NCBI RefSeq assembly: GCF_900176355.1
Contig: NZ_FWXI01000008.1
Location: forward strand, 1-64,000
Direction of reading: 5' to 3'
Length of the DNA: 64,000 bases
DNA from: Sporomusa malonica
GTDB taxonomy: Bacteria; Bacillota; Negativicutes; Sporomusales; Sporomusaceae
Position 1 is the stretch's first letter. Every line of letters begins with the position of its first letter. A model generated the notes under the pieces. The model was not told where the DNA came from, searched no databases, and saw only the letters and a program-made list of their open reading frames with translations. Positions 35,762-43,209 of this stretch are shown here, piece after piece. A program made the translations under genes and the position numbers.

Positions 35762-36169
35762 ATTTCATATTTCAACCGACAAATCCTTGCTGGATGTCGA
35801 TGTAATCTTTAAATTTATTTCCTGCGAATCTTATTGGGACTAGGCCGAAGCCGGGAACTTATCCAAAAAACAATTGATAACTCCACATATTGTTTCGGAG
35901 TTTATCAAGGTACAGAGCAAGTTGGGTTTGCACGCGTTGTGAGTGACCTAGCCACTTTCGGGTTTCTAGCCGACGTGTTTATACTGAGTGATTATCGCGG
36001 GCGGGGTCTGGGCAAGTGGATGCTTCAGACTATTATTAATCACCCTGAATTAGCCAACATGAAGAGACTTACTTTATTCACTAGAACACCGGATTTTTAT
36101 TATGATGCAGGTTTTGAAATTTTTGTTCCGACAAATGAAATTGAGTTTATGGAACGGAAGGTTTTATAG
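35745..36169 (+). pseudogene. GNAT acetyltransferase gene with a one-base frameshift
   Basis: ATG at 35745 follows GAGGAG (35731-35736) and encodes MWQKNEFHISTDKSLLDVDV...SYWD before a TAG at 35841. The rest of the family sequence (LGRSRELIQKTIDN, then VFILSDYRGRGLGKWML, the acetyl-CoA motif) continues in another frame from about 35840 to 36169. Inserting one base in the GGGAC run restores SYWxLGRSREL, the usual join in this GNAT group. Either a recent frameshift, a sequencing error, or programmed frameshifting; the first two are likelier. Confidence 0.75.
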
Positions 36170-36180
36170 AAGGTGATACA

Positions 36181-36978
36181 TTGAAATTATGGCGTCAACT
36201 TATTTGTTTACTTATGGTACTTTATATTGTTCTGGGCGCTAATGTGGCAGCTGCCCAATATCAAAATGGCATTCCGGTTCTACTATATCATCATGTGAGC
36301 GATGATAGCAGTGATCTGCCCAAATTGACGGTAACCCCGGCGGAATTTGAACGACAGATGGCAATGCTCAAGAATGCTGGGTTTCAGACCATTCCGCCAG
36401 GAAAACTAATAGCGTATATGAGAGATGAACCTGTCACATTACCAGCCAAACCCATTCTTATTACTTTTGATGACGGCTATGAGGATAATTATGCCAACGC
36501 CTTTCCGATATTAAAAAGTATGGAATTTCGTGCTGTCATCTTCATGGTTGGCGTAAACCTTGACCGGGACAAACGGCTGTCAAGCCATCAAGTACAGGAG
36601 ATGTCTGCCTATGGTATTACTTTTGGCGGCCATTCGGTGACCCATCGTGACTTAACCACACTAACAGGCACAGCCTTAAACCATGAAGTTGGAGACATCA
36701 AAAAGAAACTTACTAATGTCACCACTTATGAAGCAGATTTATTTTCCTATCCTTACGGATATTTTAATCTTACTACCTGGGATGCAGTTGTAGCAGCCGG
36801 CTATCAGGCTGCTTTTACCACACTTCCGGGCCTGAATAGTTCTAAACAGGACAATGTCTACTTATTGCGGCGAATACCGATATACAGTACTACCGACTTC
36901 AGTGCCCTCTTTATCCTTCTTAATGCCAACCAACCCAAAACCCAACTCTTGGAATATTCGCCAGAATCCGCAGAATAA
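36181..36978 (+). CDS. Exported polysaccharide deacetylase (NodB fold)
   Basis: 265 aa. Signal peptide (1-25), then a polysaccharide deacetylase domain with the metal/catalytic TFDDGYEDN (about 96-104), GGHSVTHRDL (second metal motif) and SYPYGYFN. The VLLYHHVSDD opening is typical of the PgaB/YadE branch. It likely removes N-acetyl groups from peptidoglycan or an exopolysaccharide. TTG start behind GAAGGTGATACA. Two dispersed repeats begin at its stop codon. Confidence 0.85.
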   Translation: MKLWRQLICLLMVLYIVLGANVAAAQYQNGIPVLLYHHVSDDSSDLPKLTVTPAEFERQMAMLKNAGFQTIPPGKLIAYMRDEPVTLPAKPILITFDDGYEDNYANAFPILKSMEFRAVIFMVGVNLDRDKRLSSHQVQEMSAYGITFGGHSVTHRDLTTLTGTALNHEVGDIKKKLTNVTTYEADLFSYPYGYFNLTTWDAVVAAGYQAAFTTLPGLNSSKQDNVYLLRRIPIYSTTDFSALFILLNANQPKTQLLEYSPESAE

Positions 36979-37067
36979 TAAAGAAAACACGGCTTGCGCC
37001 GAGCCTCTGGCGACAGCGGAAGCCGATGTTGCCTTATCCAGACGGAAAGTTATACTTTCTTACAGGA
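36979..37067 (+). repeat. Dispersed 89-90 bp hairpin repeat, copy 3 (tandem)
   Basis: 89 bp, starts directly after the deacetylase stop codon; nearly identical to copy 1. Immediately followed by copy 4. Confidence 0.88.
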
Positions 37068-37157
37068 TAAAGAAAGCACGGCTTGCGCCGAGCCTTTGGC
37101 GACAGCGGAAGTCGATGCTGCCCTTATCCAGACGGAAAGTTATACTTTCTTACAGGA
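37068..37157 (+). repeat. Dispersed 89-90 bp hairpin repeat, copy 4 (tandem)
   Basis: 90 bp, head-to-tail with copy 3, differing at about eight positions. Stem change AAGTCG opposite CGGCTT introduces a G-U pair. Confidence 0.88.
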
Positions 37158-37160
37158 TTA

Positions 37161-37201
37161 TTAAGACCGCCCGGGCTCGCATCTGCCCGGAGCGGTCTTA
37201 A
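37161..37201. terminator. Bidirectional hairpin between convergent genes
   Basis: TTAAGACCGC-CCGGGC pairs with GCCCGG-a-GCGGTCTTAA, 16 bp with one bulge. It separates the deacetylase gene from the small Cys-rich gene on the opposite strand. Confidence 0.7.
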
Positions 37202-37203
37202 AA

Positions 37204-37347
37204 TTATTTACTGGCTTCAGTGTTATCTCTCATACAACAGACCTTATCACCTCGGTCGCGGTGAAAGTTAATACACTCACAGCACTTCCCATGTCTTTCA
37301 CACTGGAGCTTCGGACAGTTGCAGTTTTCTTCATTACAGTTAGCCAT
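37204..37347 (-). CDS. Small cysteine-rich protein
   Basis: 47 aa with nine cysteines (4, 9, 11, 16, 22, 23, 25, 37, 38), and the core CERHGKCCEC followed by INFHRDRG and VCC. ATG behind GGAGGAGATTACA. The C-x-RHG-x-C-x2-C-x3-H pattern occurs in small uncharacterised Firmicute proteins and suggests a zinc or iron-sulfur site. Flanked by a hairpin terminator. Function unknown. Confidence 0.75.
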   Translation of the reverse strand: MANCNEENCNCPKLQCERHGKCCECINFHRDRGDKVCCMRDNTEASK

Positions 37348-37431
37348 TGTAATCTCCTCCTAAATTAAATAATAAAGTCAATATTCACCACAAGTGAGAT
37401 AACTCCTGCCATTTGTTTTGGACATTAAGTA

Positions 37432-38652
37432 CTACAGGTTTTGAACAATGTCTGTCCGATACGTCAATACTGCCGGAATAAGCCCAGCTATCATACCAAC
37501 TATGGCTCCGCCGACAGCAATATACACCTCAGCAGAGGTAATGCCGGTAGTTAGCGCAATAGCTGTCTTGCTTGCCGCTGCCCCAGCCAAGAGCGCGTAT
37601 ACACCATGCCCGAGCAGGCTGCCAACAATGACCCCGGTCAAAGAAATGATAGCTCCTTCAGTAAAAATAATAGCAAAGACATCATGGGTACTGGCACCAA
37701 GAGCACGTAAGATAGCCCGCTCCCGAGCCCGGCTCAACGCTGACCAGTAAATCGATAACACCATTATCATCAGCCCCATCGCGACTATTATATAGGCAAC
37801 GGTTTTTAACGCCTGTTCACCTTGCCCAAGTATGGCAAATAGCTGAACAATTACCTGAGCTGGAAAGACAATTTGTGCTGCCGGTTCCCGCTGAAACTGC
37901 TGATAAAGACGCATAGCTTCACTATACCCTTTAGGCTTTATAAGAATGGCGGTAACTGCTTGCTCGTGATCATGATCGTCATGGCTCTCAGTATTTTCTG
38001 CTGCGGCAAGGCCAGGCTCATGTTTTTCATGGGCCTCCCAGATGCTGGCAATCGAAACCAAGATGGCATGATCATAGGGTCCGTTTACCGATTGTAGTAA
38101 CCCTACAACACGGTAAGGCCGGTCATGGCTCTCGCCTCCAGCAATTGAACCGTGGACTGATTTAAACTCATCGCCAAATTTTAAACCCAAGGCCTGTGCT
38201 GCTCTTGCACCGATTACAGCCTCAAACGGCTCAGTAAACGGTCGCCCTTCTGCCATTTGCAGCCATTCTGGCTGGCCTGTTTTAGCCTGATGCTTAAAAA
38301 TACCATTCCCGGCCCCAATGATGTTGTAGCCTTTATAGTTGTCACCAAAAGCCAGCGGTATGGCGGCAGCGACTAATGGATTATTTGCAATTTTGCCATA
38401 AACAGCATAATCAATATTCCCGATAGGCGTATCTTGCAGAAAAACAGTATTTAAAACCAGCTGATTAGGGCTGCCTTTAGCTCCTGCGATTAGATCAAAC
38501 GGCTCGGTGGCCCGCACAAGCCCGGCTTGAATGCCACCAGCCAGCAAGGTTACTGTTACCATCATAGCAATTGACATGGCAGCCACAACTACGGTTAGAC
38601 TGTTCTGTACCGGTTTTGCCAGAAGATTACGCCAAGCTACCGCAAACCGCAC
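37432..38652 (-). CDS. FtsX-like (MacB/LolC-type) ABC permease with His/Asp-rich loop
   Basis: 406 aa: one N-terminal helix, a large extracytoplasmic domain (about 40-270), three C-terminal helices with SRARERAILRALGAS (about 318-332). The extracytoplasmic domain contains a metal-binding-looking run around residues 205-228 (HEKHEP...ESHDDHDHEQ). Such permeases with a LolD-type ATPase drive mechanotransmission or lipoprotein/peptide export rather than import. GTG start behind AAGGTGAATACCG overlaps the ATPase gene by 26 bp. Last gene of the phoA operon. Confidence 0.82.
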   Translation of the reverse strand: MRFAVAWRNLLAKPVQNSLTVVVAAMSIAMMVTVTLLAGGIQAGLVRATEPFDLIAGAKGSPNQLVLNTVFLQDTPIGNIDYAVYGKIANNPLVAAAIPLAFGDNYKGYNIIGAGNGIFKHQAKTGQPEWLQMAEGRPFTEPFEAVIGARAAQALGLKFGDEFKSVHGSIAGGESHDRPYRVVGLLQSVNGPYDHAILVSIASIWEAHEKHEPGLAAAENTESHDDHDHEQAVTAILIKPKGYSEAMRLYQQFQREPAAQIVFPAQVIVQLFAILGQGEQALKTVAYIIVAMGLMIMVLSIYWSALSRARERAILRALGASTHDVFAIIFTEGAIISLTGVIVGSLLGHGVYALLAGAAASKTAIALTTGITSAEVYIAVGGAIVGMIAGLIPAVLTYRTDIVQNL

Positions 38653-39325
38653 CGGTATTCACCTTCCCTTCTGTCCGCCCAAGCGAGTATACCTGGGGAA
38701 ATTGATCTATAACTTGCCGATCATGTGTGGCTACCAGCAATATACTGTTATTCTCCTGCGCTAGCTGTCTGAGGAGTTCAATGACCAGTATACTGTTATC
38801 ATGATCAAGGCTGGCCGTAGGCTCATCAGCCAAAATTAGACGCGGCTTATTGACAATTGCTCTGGCAATAGCAACCCGCTGTTGCTCGCCCATGCTCAAT
38901 CGCTGCGGCCTGCTGTTAATTCTGTCAGCCAAACCTACAATTCCCAGCAGCTTTATCGCCCATTGACGTCGCTCCTGCTCAGGAATCACGCCAGCAAAGC
39001 TCATGGGTAGCAGCAGATTATCTACGATATTCAGGCTGGGAAGAAGGTTTAGCCTCTGAAAAACATACCCCACAGTAGTGGCGCGCCAGCTATCACGCCA
39101 CCTTTCAGACATACCTGAAATATTGGTACCAGCAAAAATGATTTCGCCACTAGTCGGGGTTAGCAATCCGGAGATGAGATGCAGCAAGGTCGTTTTACCT
39201 GAACCACTCGGTCCGACCAATGCCAGCTGCGCTCCTGCTTTGACACAAAGTTTATCAATAACAACAGCTGTTACTGTTTGCGACTGGTCTCGATAATCTT
39301 TGCGGACTTGATTTAACTCCAACAT
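38627..39325 (-). CDS. LolD/MacB-type ABC ATPase
   Basis: 232 aa with Walker A GPSGSGKTT (about 37-45), Q-loop YVFQRLNLLPSL, Walker B LILADEPTASLD and the H-loop ATHDRQVI. The signature reads LSMGEQQRVAIARA, with Met for the usual Gly at position 3. Partner of the overlapping FtsX-like permease. ATG behind GAAGGAGCTGGCGTC. Confidence 0.87.
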   Translation of the reverse strand: MLELNQVRKDYRDQSQTVTAVVIDKLCVKAGAQLALVGPSGSGKTTLLHLISGLLTPTSGEIIFAGTNISGMSERWRDSWRATTVGYVFQRLNLLPSLNIVDNLLLPMSFAGVIPEQERRQWAIKLLGIVGLADRINSRPQRLSMGEQQRVAIARAIVNKPRLILADEPTASLDHDNSILVIELLRQLAQENNSILLVATHDRQVIDQFPQVYSLGRTEGKVNTGAVCGSLA

Positions 39326-39354
39326 GACGCCAGCTCCTTCACGTTTAATAAAAG

Positions 39355-39885
39355 CTATTCAATACTATCCGCATATACCCTCACCAGGCTGACAAAACCA
39401 GTCTCGTCGTCCATCTGATACCCTAGCTCCAACCTGCCGGTGACAGTAATGGGGCGGTCAAAAGATAACGCAGTTACTGGCTGTGAAAGCTTTACCACCA
39501 CAATATCATTCGGCCAGTCGGCATCTGTTGAGCAAAACGGACATATTGCCATAGGTACTTTTGTCAGAACAAAAAAACTCAAGGTTGGCTTGAGCGGAGG
39601 AGCCATAAAGCCGCTAATCTTAACCACCTTACCATCAAGGCTTTTAAGCTTAGGCGATAATTCGAGCCCCAATGCCGAAGCGCCGCTGTACATTTCATTA
39701 AATTCTAAGGCTGTAGCCTGCTCTCCAAACCATGGCAGCCAAGCTGGTGCCGCCTGGGCGGGAGTACAAAACAGGGACGATTCCGCTCGGGGAACCGTCC
39801 CTTCTTGCCCCGTCCAGGGCAGCGGCAGCCCGGCCACAATGATGGCAAGGATTATTGCACACATACACCTGGCCAGTTTTACCAT
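39355..39885 (-). CDS. Exported protein, DUF3299-like
   Basis: 176 aa with an N-terminal signal peptide (1-21). The core, DGKVVKISGFMAPP (about 84-97), AICPFCSTDADWPND (about 113-127) and DRPITVTGRLELG, matches the DUF3299 family, beta-rich exported proteins that usually adjoin LolD/FtsX ABC genes. The CPFC pair could bind a metal or be redox-active. It lies 18 bp after phoA and ahead of the ABC pair, so belongs to the same operon. Function unknown. Confidence 0.7.
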   Translation of the reverse strand: MVKLARCMCAIILAIIVAGLPLPWTGQEGTVPRAESSLFCTPAQAAPAWLPWFGEQATALEFNEMYSGASALGLELSPKLKSLDGKVVKISGFMAPPLKPTLSFFVLTKVPMAICPFCSTDADWPNDIVVVKLSQPVTALSFDRPITVTGRLELGYQMDDETGFVSLVRVYADSIE

Positions 39886-39903
39886 TTCTGTTGCCTCCGG
39901 CTA

Positions 39904-41718
39904 CTATTTTTTTGCAGTTTTACGACCGTCTAAGCCTAGGGCACGCGCAATTCCATAAAACACTTCCGTATTGTCCAGAACACCTTTGAAGTACTCGGCG
40001 CCAGGACCTTCGGCAGTCAGCGGTACATCATCGGCAGCATGAACCTCTGACGGATCTGAGGTAGGAATGTTACCGACTTTAAGTTCACTCCCCTGGGGAG
40101 CTCGTTTCGGATTGGCTACAGCCTTACCGTTAGCCATGATGGCTGGCGAAGTGGGCACTCCCTGGAATCGGTAGTTCTCGTAGTAATCCGGGTGATTGGC
40201 AAATTGAACAGCCAAAGTCACGCTCGGATTGGGATCATCCGGGAAACCATCGCCGTCAGTATCGGCAAAAGTCGTCCAGCCTGCATCGCCATAAATACGG
40301 ACTGCGTCGCGGCCGGTTTTTCCATCCAATTCATGATAAGTACCGGTAATGCTGGCACCATGTGCATGGTCAGCTACAACTATGATTAGTGTGTCGCCGT
40401 TCTTTTTGGCAAACTCTTTGGCAATGCCTACCGCTTTGTCCAGCTCGATGGTATCATAAGCAGCCCGCTGCCAATCCATAGTATGCAGTTGTTTATCAAC
40501 GCAGGCTCCTTCCACCATTAAGAAAAAGCCATTAGAATTTTTGCTTAGGGTGTCAATCGCAGTTTTCGTCATATCCATAAGGTTCGGCTGATCAGTAAAC
40601 TTACCGAGAACAGCCGGATTTTTAGTTACCTCGCGGTCAATATACACGTCCATATTATCAAGTTGGAAAAGACCAAGCAACTTACCCGGTGAAGCCGTCT
40701 TTAACTCAGTCTTGTTTGTTGCAACTGTATATCCCTGCTCCTTGAACTCTGCAATCAGATTCCTATCATCGGTACGTTTTGAGCCTGGCACACTCTTTGG
40801 TAAAAAGTGGCGAGAACCGCCGCCGAGAATGACATCAGGGCGGTGCGCAGGATTAAGCATATCCTGAGCGATGTAGTTTTGCTCACTGCGTCTGCGGGTA
40901 TGTGCCAACATGGCTGCCGGCGTAGCATCAGTTATATTAGCTGTAGAAACGATACCAGTACTCATCCCGCGAGTCCGTTTTGCCAGCTCAATAATATTTT
41001 CCACCTTGGGATCATCTAATGGATCTTTGCTGCTGTCAGCATATACACCCATTGCGTTCACAGCGGTTTTATGGCCGGTGGCATAGGCTGAAGCACTGTT
41101 TGCCGAATCTGTGACTAACGAATCATTGCCTGAGGTAGTAACAATAGCCACATTGGACATGGTATCCATTTCCAGGAGACCGTTATATTTACCTTCGGTA
41201 ATCCCTTTAGATAGAATGCGGCCGATTTGACGGGCTTGCAGGCTCATACCGTCCCCAACAAAGAGGATTACATTCTTAGCCTGTTTTCTGGCCTTCTCGG
41301 CAGTCACATCATAATTGATGAAACGCTTCTCCATGCCCTGCTCGGTTTTTACATTAACAACTACTGCTACTTTGCCAGCTTGGGTAAAAGCAACGTCGTT
41401 TATACGGTATGTACTCATGTTGTCAAACTTGATAGCAGCCTCTTTGCCAAAGTATTTTTCAGCTTTCATCCCGTTTACCAAAACTTCTATTGCTTTAGCT
41501 GGAGCATCTGTTTTGACCTCAATAGCAAAGTCAAATTTTTGTCCAATCAGGAACTTGGCCCGGTCGATCGGTAAAACATTAACATTCGAGACTTGGGGCG
41601 CACTATAAGCAGCATAAGTTACCGTCGTTCCTGTCAGAAATGAGGCAATAACCGCCAGCGCCACCACAACCCGCAAAAAACGGGATTGGCTTAATACAGA
41701 CATACTTGGTTTGTACAC
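39904..41718 (-). CDS. phoA: Alkaline phosphatase
   Basis: Exported phosphomonoesterase, 604 aa. Signal peptide (about 1-33), metal-binding FVGDGMS, the nucleophile motif VTDSANSASAYATGHK (Ser in DSA), DITDATPAAMLAHT, MVEGACVD and the C-terminal VVADHAHG with metal-binding Asp and His. An N-terminal Ig-like insertion of about 90 residues precedes the catalytic domain. GTG at 41718 is 8 nt after GGAGG; an in-frame GTG three codons earlier overlaps that ribosome site. Behind a three-repeat Pho box, first gene of an operon with DUF3299, LolD and FtsX genes. Confidence 0.92.
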   Translation of the reverse strand: MYKPSMSVLSQSRFLRVVVALAVIASFLTGTTVTYAAYSAPQVSNVNVLPIDRAKFLIGQKFDFAIEVKTDAPAKAIEVLVNGMKAEKYFGKEAAIKFDNMSTYRINDVAFTQAGKVAVVVNVKTEQGMEKRFINYDVTAEKARKQAKNVILFVGDGMSLQARQIGRILSKGITEGKYNGLLEMDTMSNVAIVTTSGNDSLVTDSANSASAYATGHKTAVNAMGVYADSSKDPLDDPKVENIIELAKRTRGMSTGIVSTANITDATPAAMLAHTRRRSEQNYIAQDMLNPAHRPDVILGGGSRHFLPKSVPGSKRTDDRNLIAEFKEQGYTVATNKTELKTASPGKLLGLFQLDNMDVYIDREVTKNPAVLGKFTDQPNLMDMTKTAIDTLSKNSNGFFLMVEGACVDKQLHTMDWQRAAYDTIELDKAVGIAKEFAKKNGDTLIIVVADHAHGASITGTYHELDGKTGRDAVRIYGDAGWTTFADTDGDGFPDDPNPSVTLAVQFANHPDYYENYRFQGVPTSPAIMANGKAVANPKRAPQGSELKVGNIPTSDPSEVHAADDVPLTAEGPGAEYFKGVLDNTEVFYGIARALGLDGRKTAKK

Positions 41719-41785
41719 TAGTTGCACCTCCGTGAATAATTGGTTTTTTCCCTATTCCTATTATGACAGGCCTCAAGGTGCACAA

Positions 41786-41813
41786 AGTTAAATAATGGTT
41801 AATTTTATGTTAA
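41786..41813 (-). promoter_or_regulatory. Pho box of the phoA promoter
   Basis: On the minus strand three hexamers TTAACA, TTAACC, TTAACT occur with exact 5-bp spacers (11-bp period), matching the PhoP/PhoB direct-repeat consensus TT(A/C/T)A(C/T)A. A -10 candidate CATAAT follows at 41760-41765. Confidence 0.82.
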
Positions 41814-41833
41814 ACCATCTCATTTTTCCATAA

Positions 41834-41861
41834 TTTACATTTTATTTACTTTCACTTAACA
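41834..41861 (+). promoter_or_regulatory. Pho box of the divergent Tat-HD gene
   Basis: On the plus strand hexamers TTTACA, TTTACT, TTAACA occur with exact 5-bp spacers, mirroring the phoA box 20 bp away. A -10 candidate TAAAAT lies at 41882-41887. Confidence 0.78.
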
Positions 41862-41918
41862 CTGAGCGGGCAGTAATCAACTAAAATATTTCTAGTCCAT
41901 AAAATTGGAGGGATAGCT

Positions 41919-43085
41919 GTGAACAACTTAATTAAAGACATGACACTTGACTGTAACCGGCGTGACTTTATTAAAATGTCGGCAGGCGCGATGGCTGCAT
42001 TAGCCGCAACTACACTCCCCCTTTCTATAACTGCAAAGGCCCCGTCAATCAAAGCCGCTAAAATCTCACTTAAGGATTGTCTGGCAATGGATCCAATAAC
42101 CATGGCCGAAAAATCCTCTTACGTGAAATCGTCCTATGACTATTTACTAAAAACAGCCAATGAAATTCAAGACATCAAACTTCGCCGTTCGACAATTGAA
42201 ATACTACAAAATCCTGCACCCCGCCTGTTGGAACTCTACCCGTCAAATGCCGAGAAAGAGCAGGCAAAGCAGCGCCTGGTGGCAGCAGGATGGCTAAAAC
42301 CTACTGCGGCCTACGATGACTTTCTGCCGCCATGTAACAACCCAAGTAAGGCAGTAATTCCTTTCTACGCAGCGCCAGGAAGTGGCTATGGCAGCCATCA
42401 CTCCTATCCGGGCGGACTTGCCACTCATGTTGCCGTAAATGTCAAAGCAGCCCTTGGCTTTTTTAACGCTTACAAAGATATTTATGGCTTTCCCATGAGC
42501 CGGGACGTAGTAATTGCCGCCCAGTCGCTTCATGACCTGCATAAGCCCTGGGTTTTCCAGTGGCAGAAAAATGGCGCCTCCCGCACAGAATTTCCGATCG
42601 CCGGTCAAGGCGCCCACCATGTTCTCAGCCTTGCCGAGCTAATCCACCGCCGCTTCCCGGCAGAAGTTATTGTTGCCCAAGCTTGCGCCCACAATCATCC
42701 CGGAACCCCTGATGACGAGCGTGAAGTTGTTAGTTGGCTAAATGCAGCAGCGATTTTGGCAAATCAAGACGCTGTTTCTTTCGGTTTATTGACCGAAGAT
42801 GGTAAGACTCTGCCCTTGCCCCGCCGCACTGAAGGTTTTATTACCCACTTAGGCGATCACGATTGGGTATTGTCTGTTCCTGTTGCCAAGTGGATGATTG
42901 CCAAGCTTGGCGAAATTGCTAAACAGGAATATCAGATGACTGACGCCGACCTACAGAGCCAAAAATTCTATGCCTTTAGAAACTACGTTTTTTCTCAGGC
43001 TACACTGGAGCAGCTTTATTTAATTTGGACAGTTGACAGCCAAGCTGCACTTGTCGACACCGTGAAGTCAATCGTAACACCGTAA
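41919..43085 (+). CDS. Tat-exported HD-domain protein
   Basis: 388 aa. Twin-arginine signal CNRRDFIKMSAGAMAALAATT (Arg pair near residues 13-14). The mature part has an HD-type metal site: GGLATHVAVN (His), SLHDLHKPWVF (His-Asp, about residue 208), GQGAHHVLSLAELI and QACAHNHPG supplying further histidines. HD proteins are usually cytosolic metal phosphohydrolases; Tat export fits a cofactor loaded before translocation. GTG start behind GGAGGGATAGCT. Its own Pho box and divergence from phoA point to phosphate scavenging from an organic phosphate outside the membrane (inference). Confidence 0.78.
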   Translation: MNNLIKDMTLDCNRRDFIKMSAGAMAALAATTLPLSITAKAPSIKAAKISLKDCLAMDPITMAEKSSYVKSSYDYLLKTANEIQDIKLRRSTIEILQNPAPRLLELYPSNAEKEQAKQRLVAAGWLKPTAAYDDFLPPCNNPSKAVIPFYAAPGSGYGSHHSYPGGLATHVAVNVKAALGFFNAYKDIYGFPMSRDVVIAAQSLHDLHKPWVFQWQKNGASRTEFPIAGQGAHHVLSLAELIHRRFPAEVIVAQACAHNHPGTPDDEREVVSWLNAAAILANQDAVSFGLLTEDGKTLPLPRRTEGFITHLGDHDWVLSVPVAKWMIAKLGEIAKQEYQMTDADLQSQKFYAFRNYVFSQATLEQLYLIWTVDSQAALVDTVKSIVTP

Positions 43086-43165
43086 GGGGTTTAAGAGCGG
43101 AGTGATTTGCGCCCCGAGCCCAGTCAATGAAGTGAGACTTAGTGGATAATAATTGCGGAAAATGT

Positions 43166-43206
43166 AAAAGTGGCTGCCTCAATTTGATATTGAGGCAGCC
43201 ACTTTT
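43166..43206. terminator. Bidirectional terminator
   Basis: AAAAGTGGCTGCCTCAAT and its complement, 18-bp perfect stem with 5-nt loop, A/T-flanked on both sides; serves the convergent HD-protein and DUF3231 genes. Confidence 0.9.
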
Positions 43207-43209
43207 ATA

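Noticed and set aside
36979-37157. Tandem repeats as a CRISPR array
   Set aside because: Two contiguous 90-bp copies with no spacers, and no cas genes nearby.
36854-37271. Overlapping frames over the tandem repeats with repeated peptide motifs
   Set aside because: The peptide repeats merely reflect translation of the hairpin repeat; no start signals.
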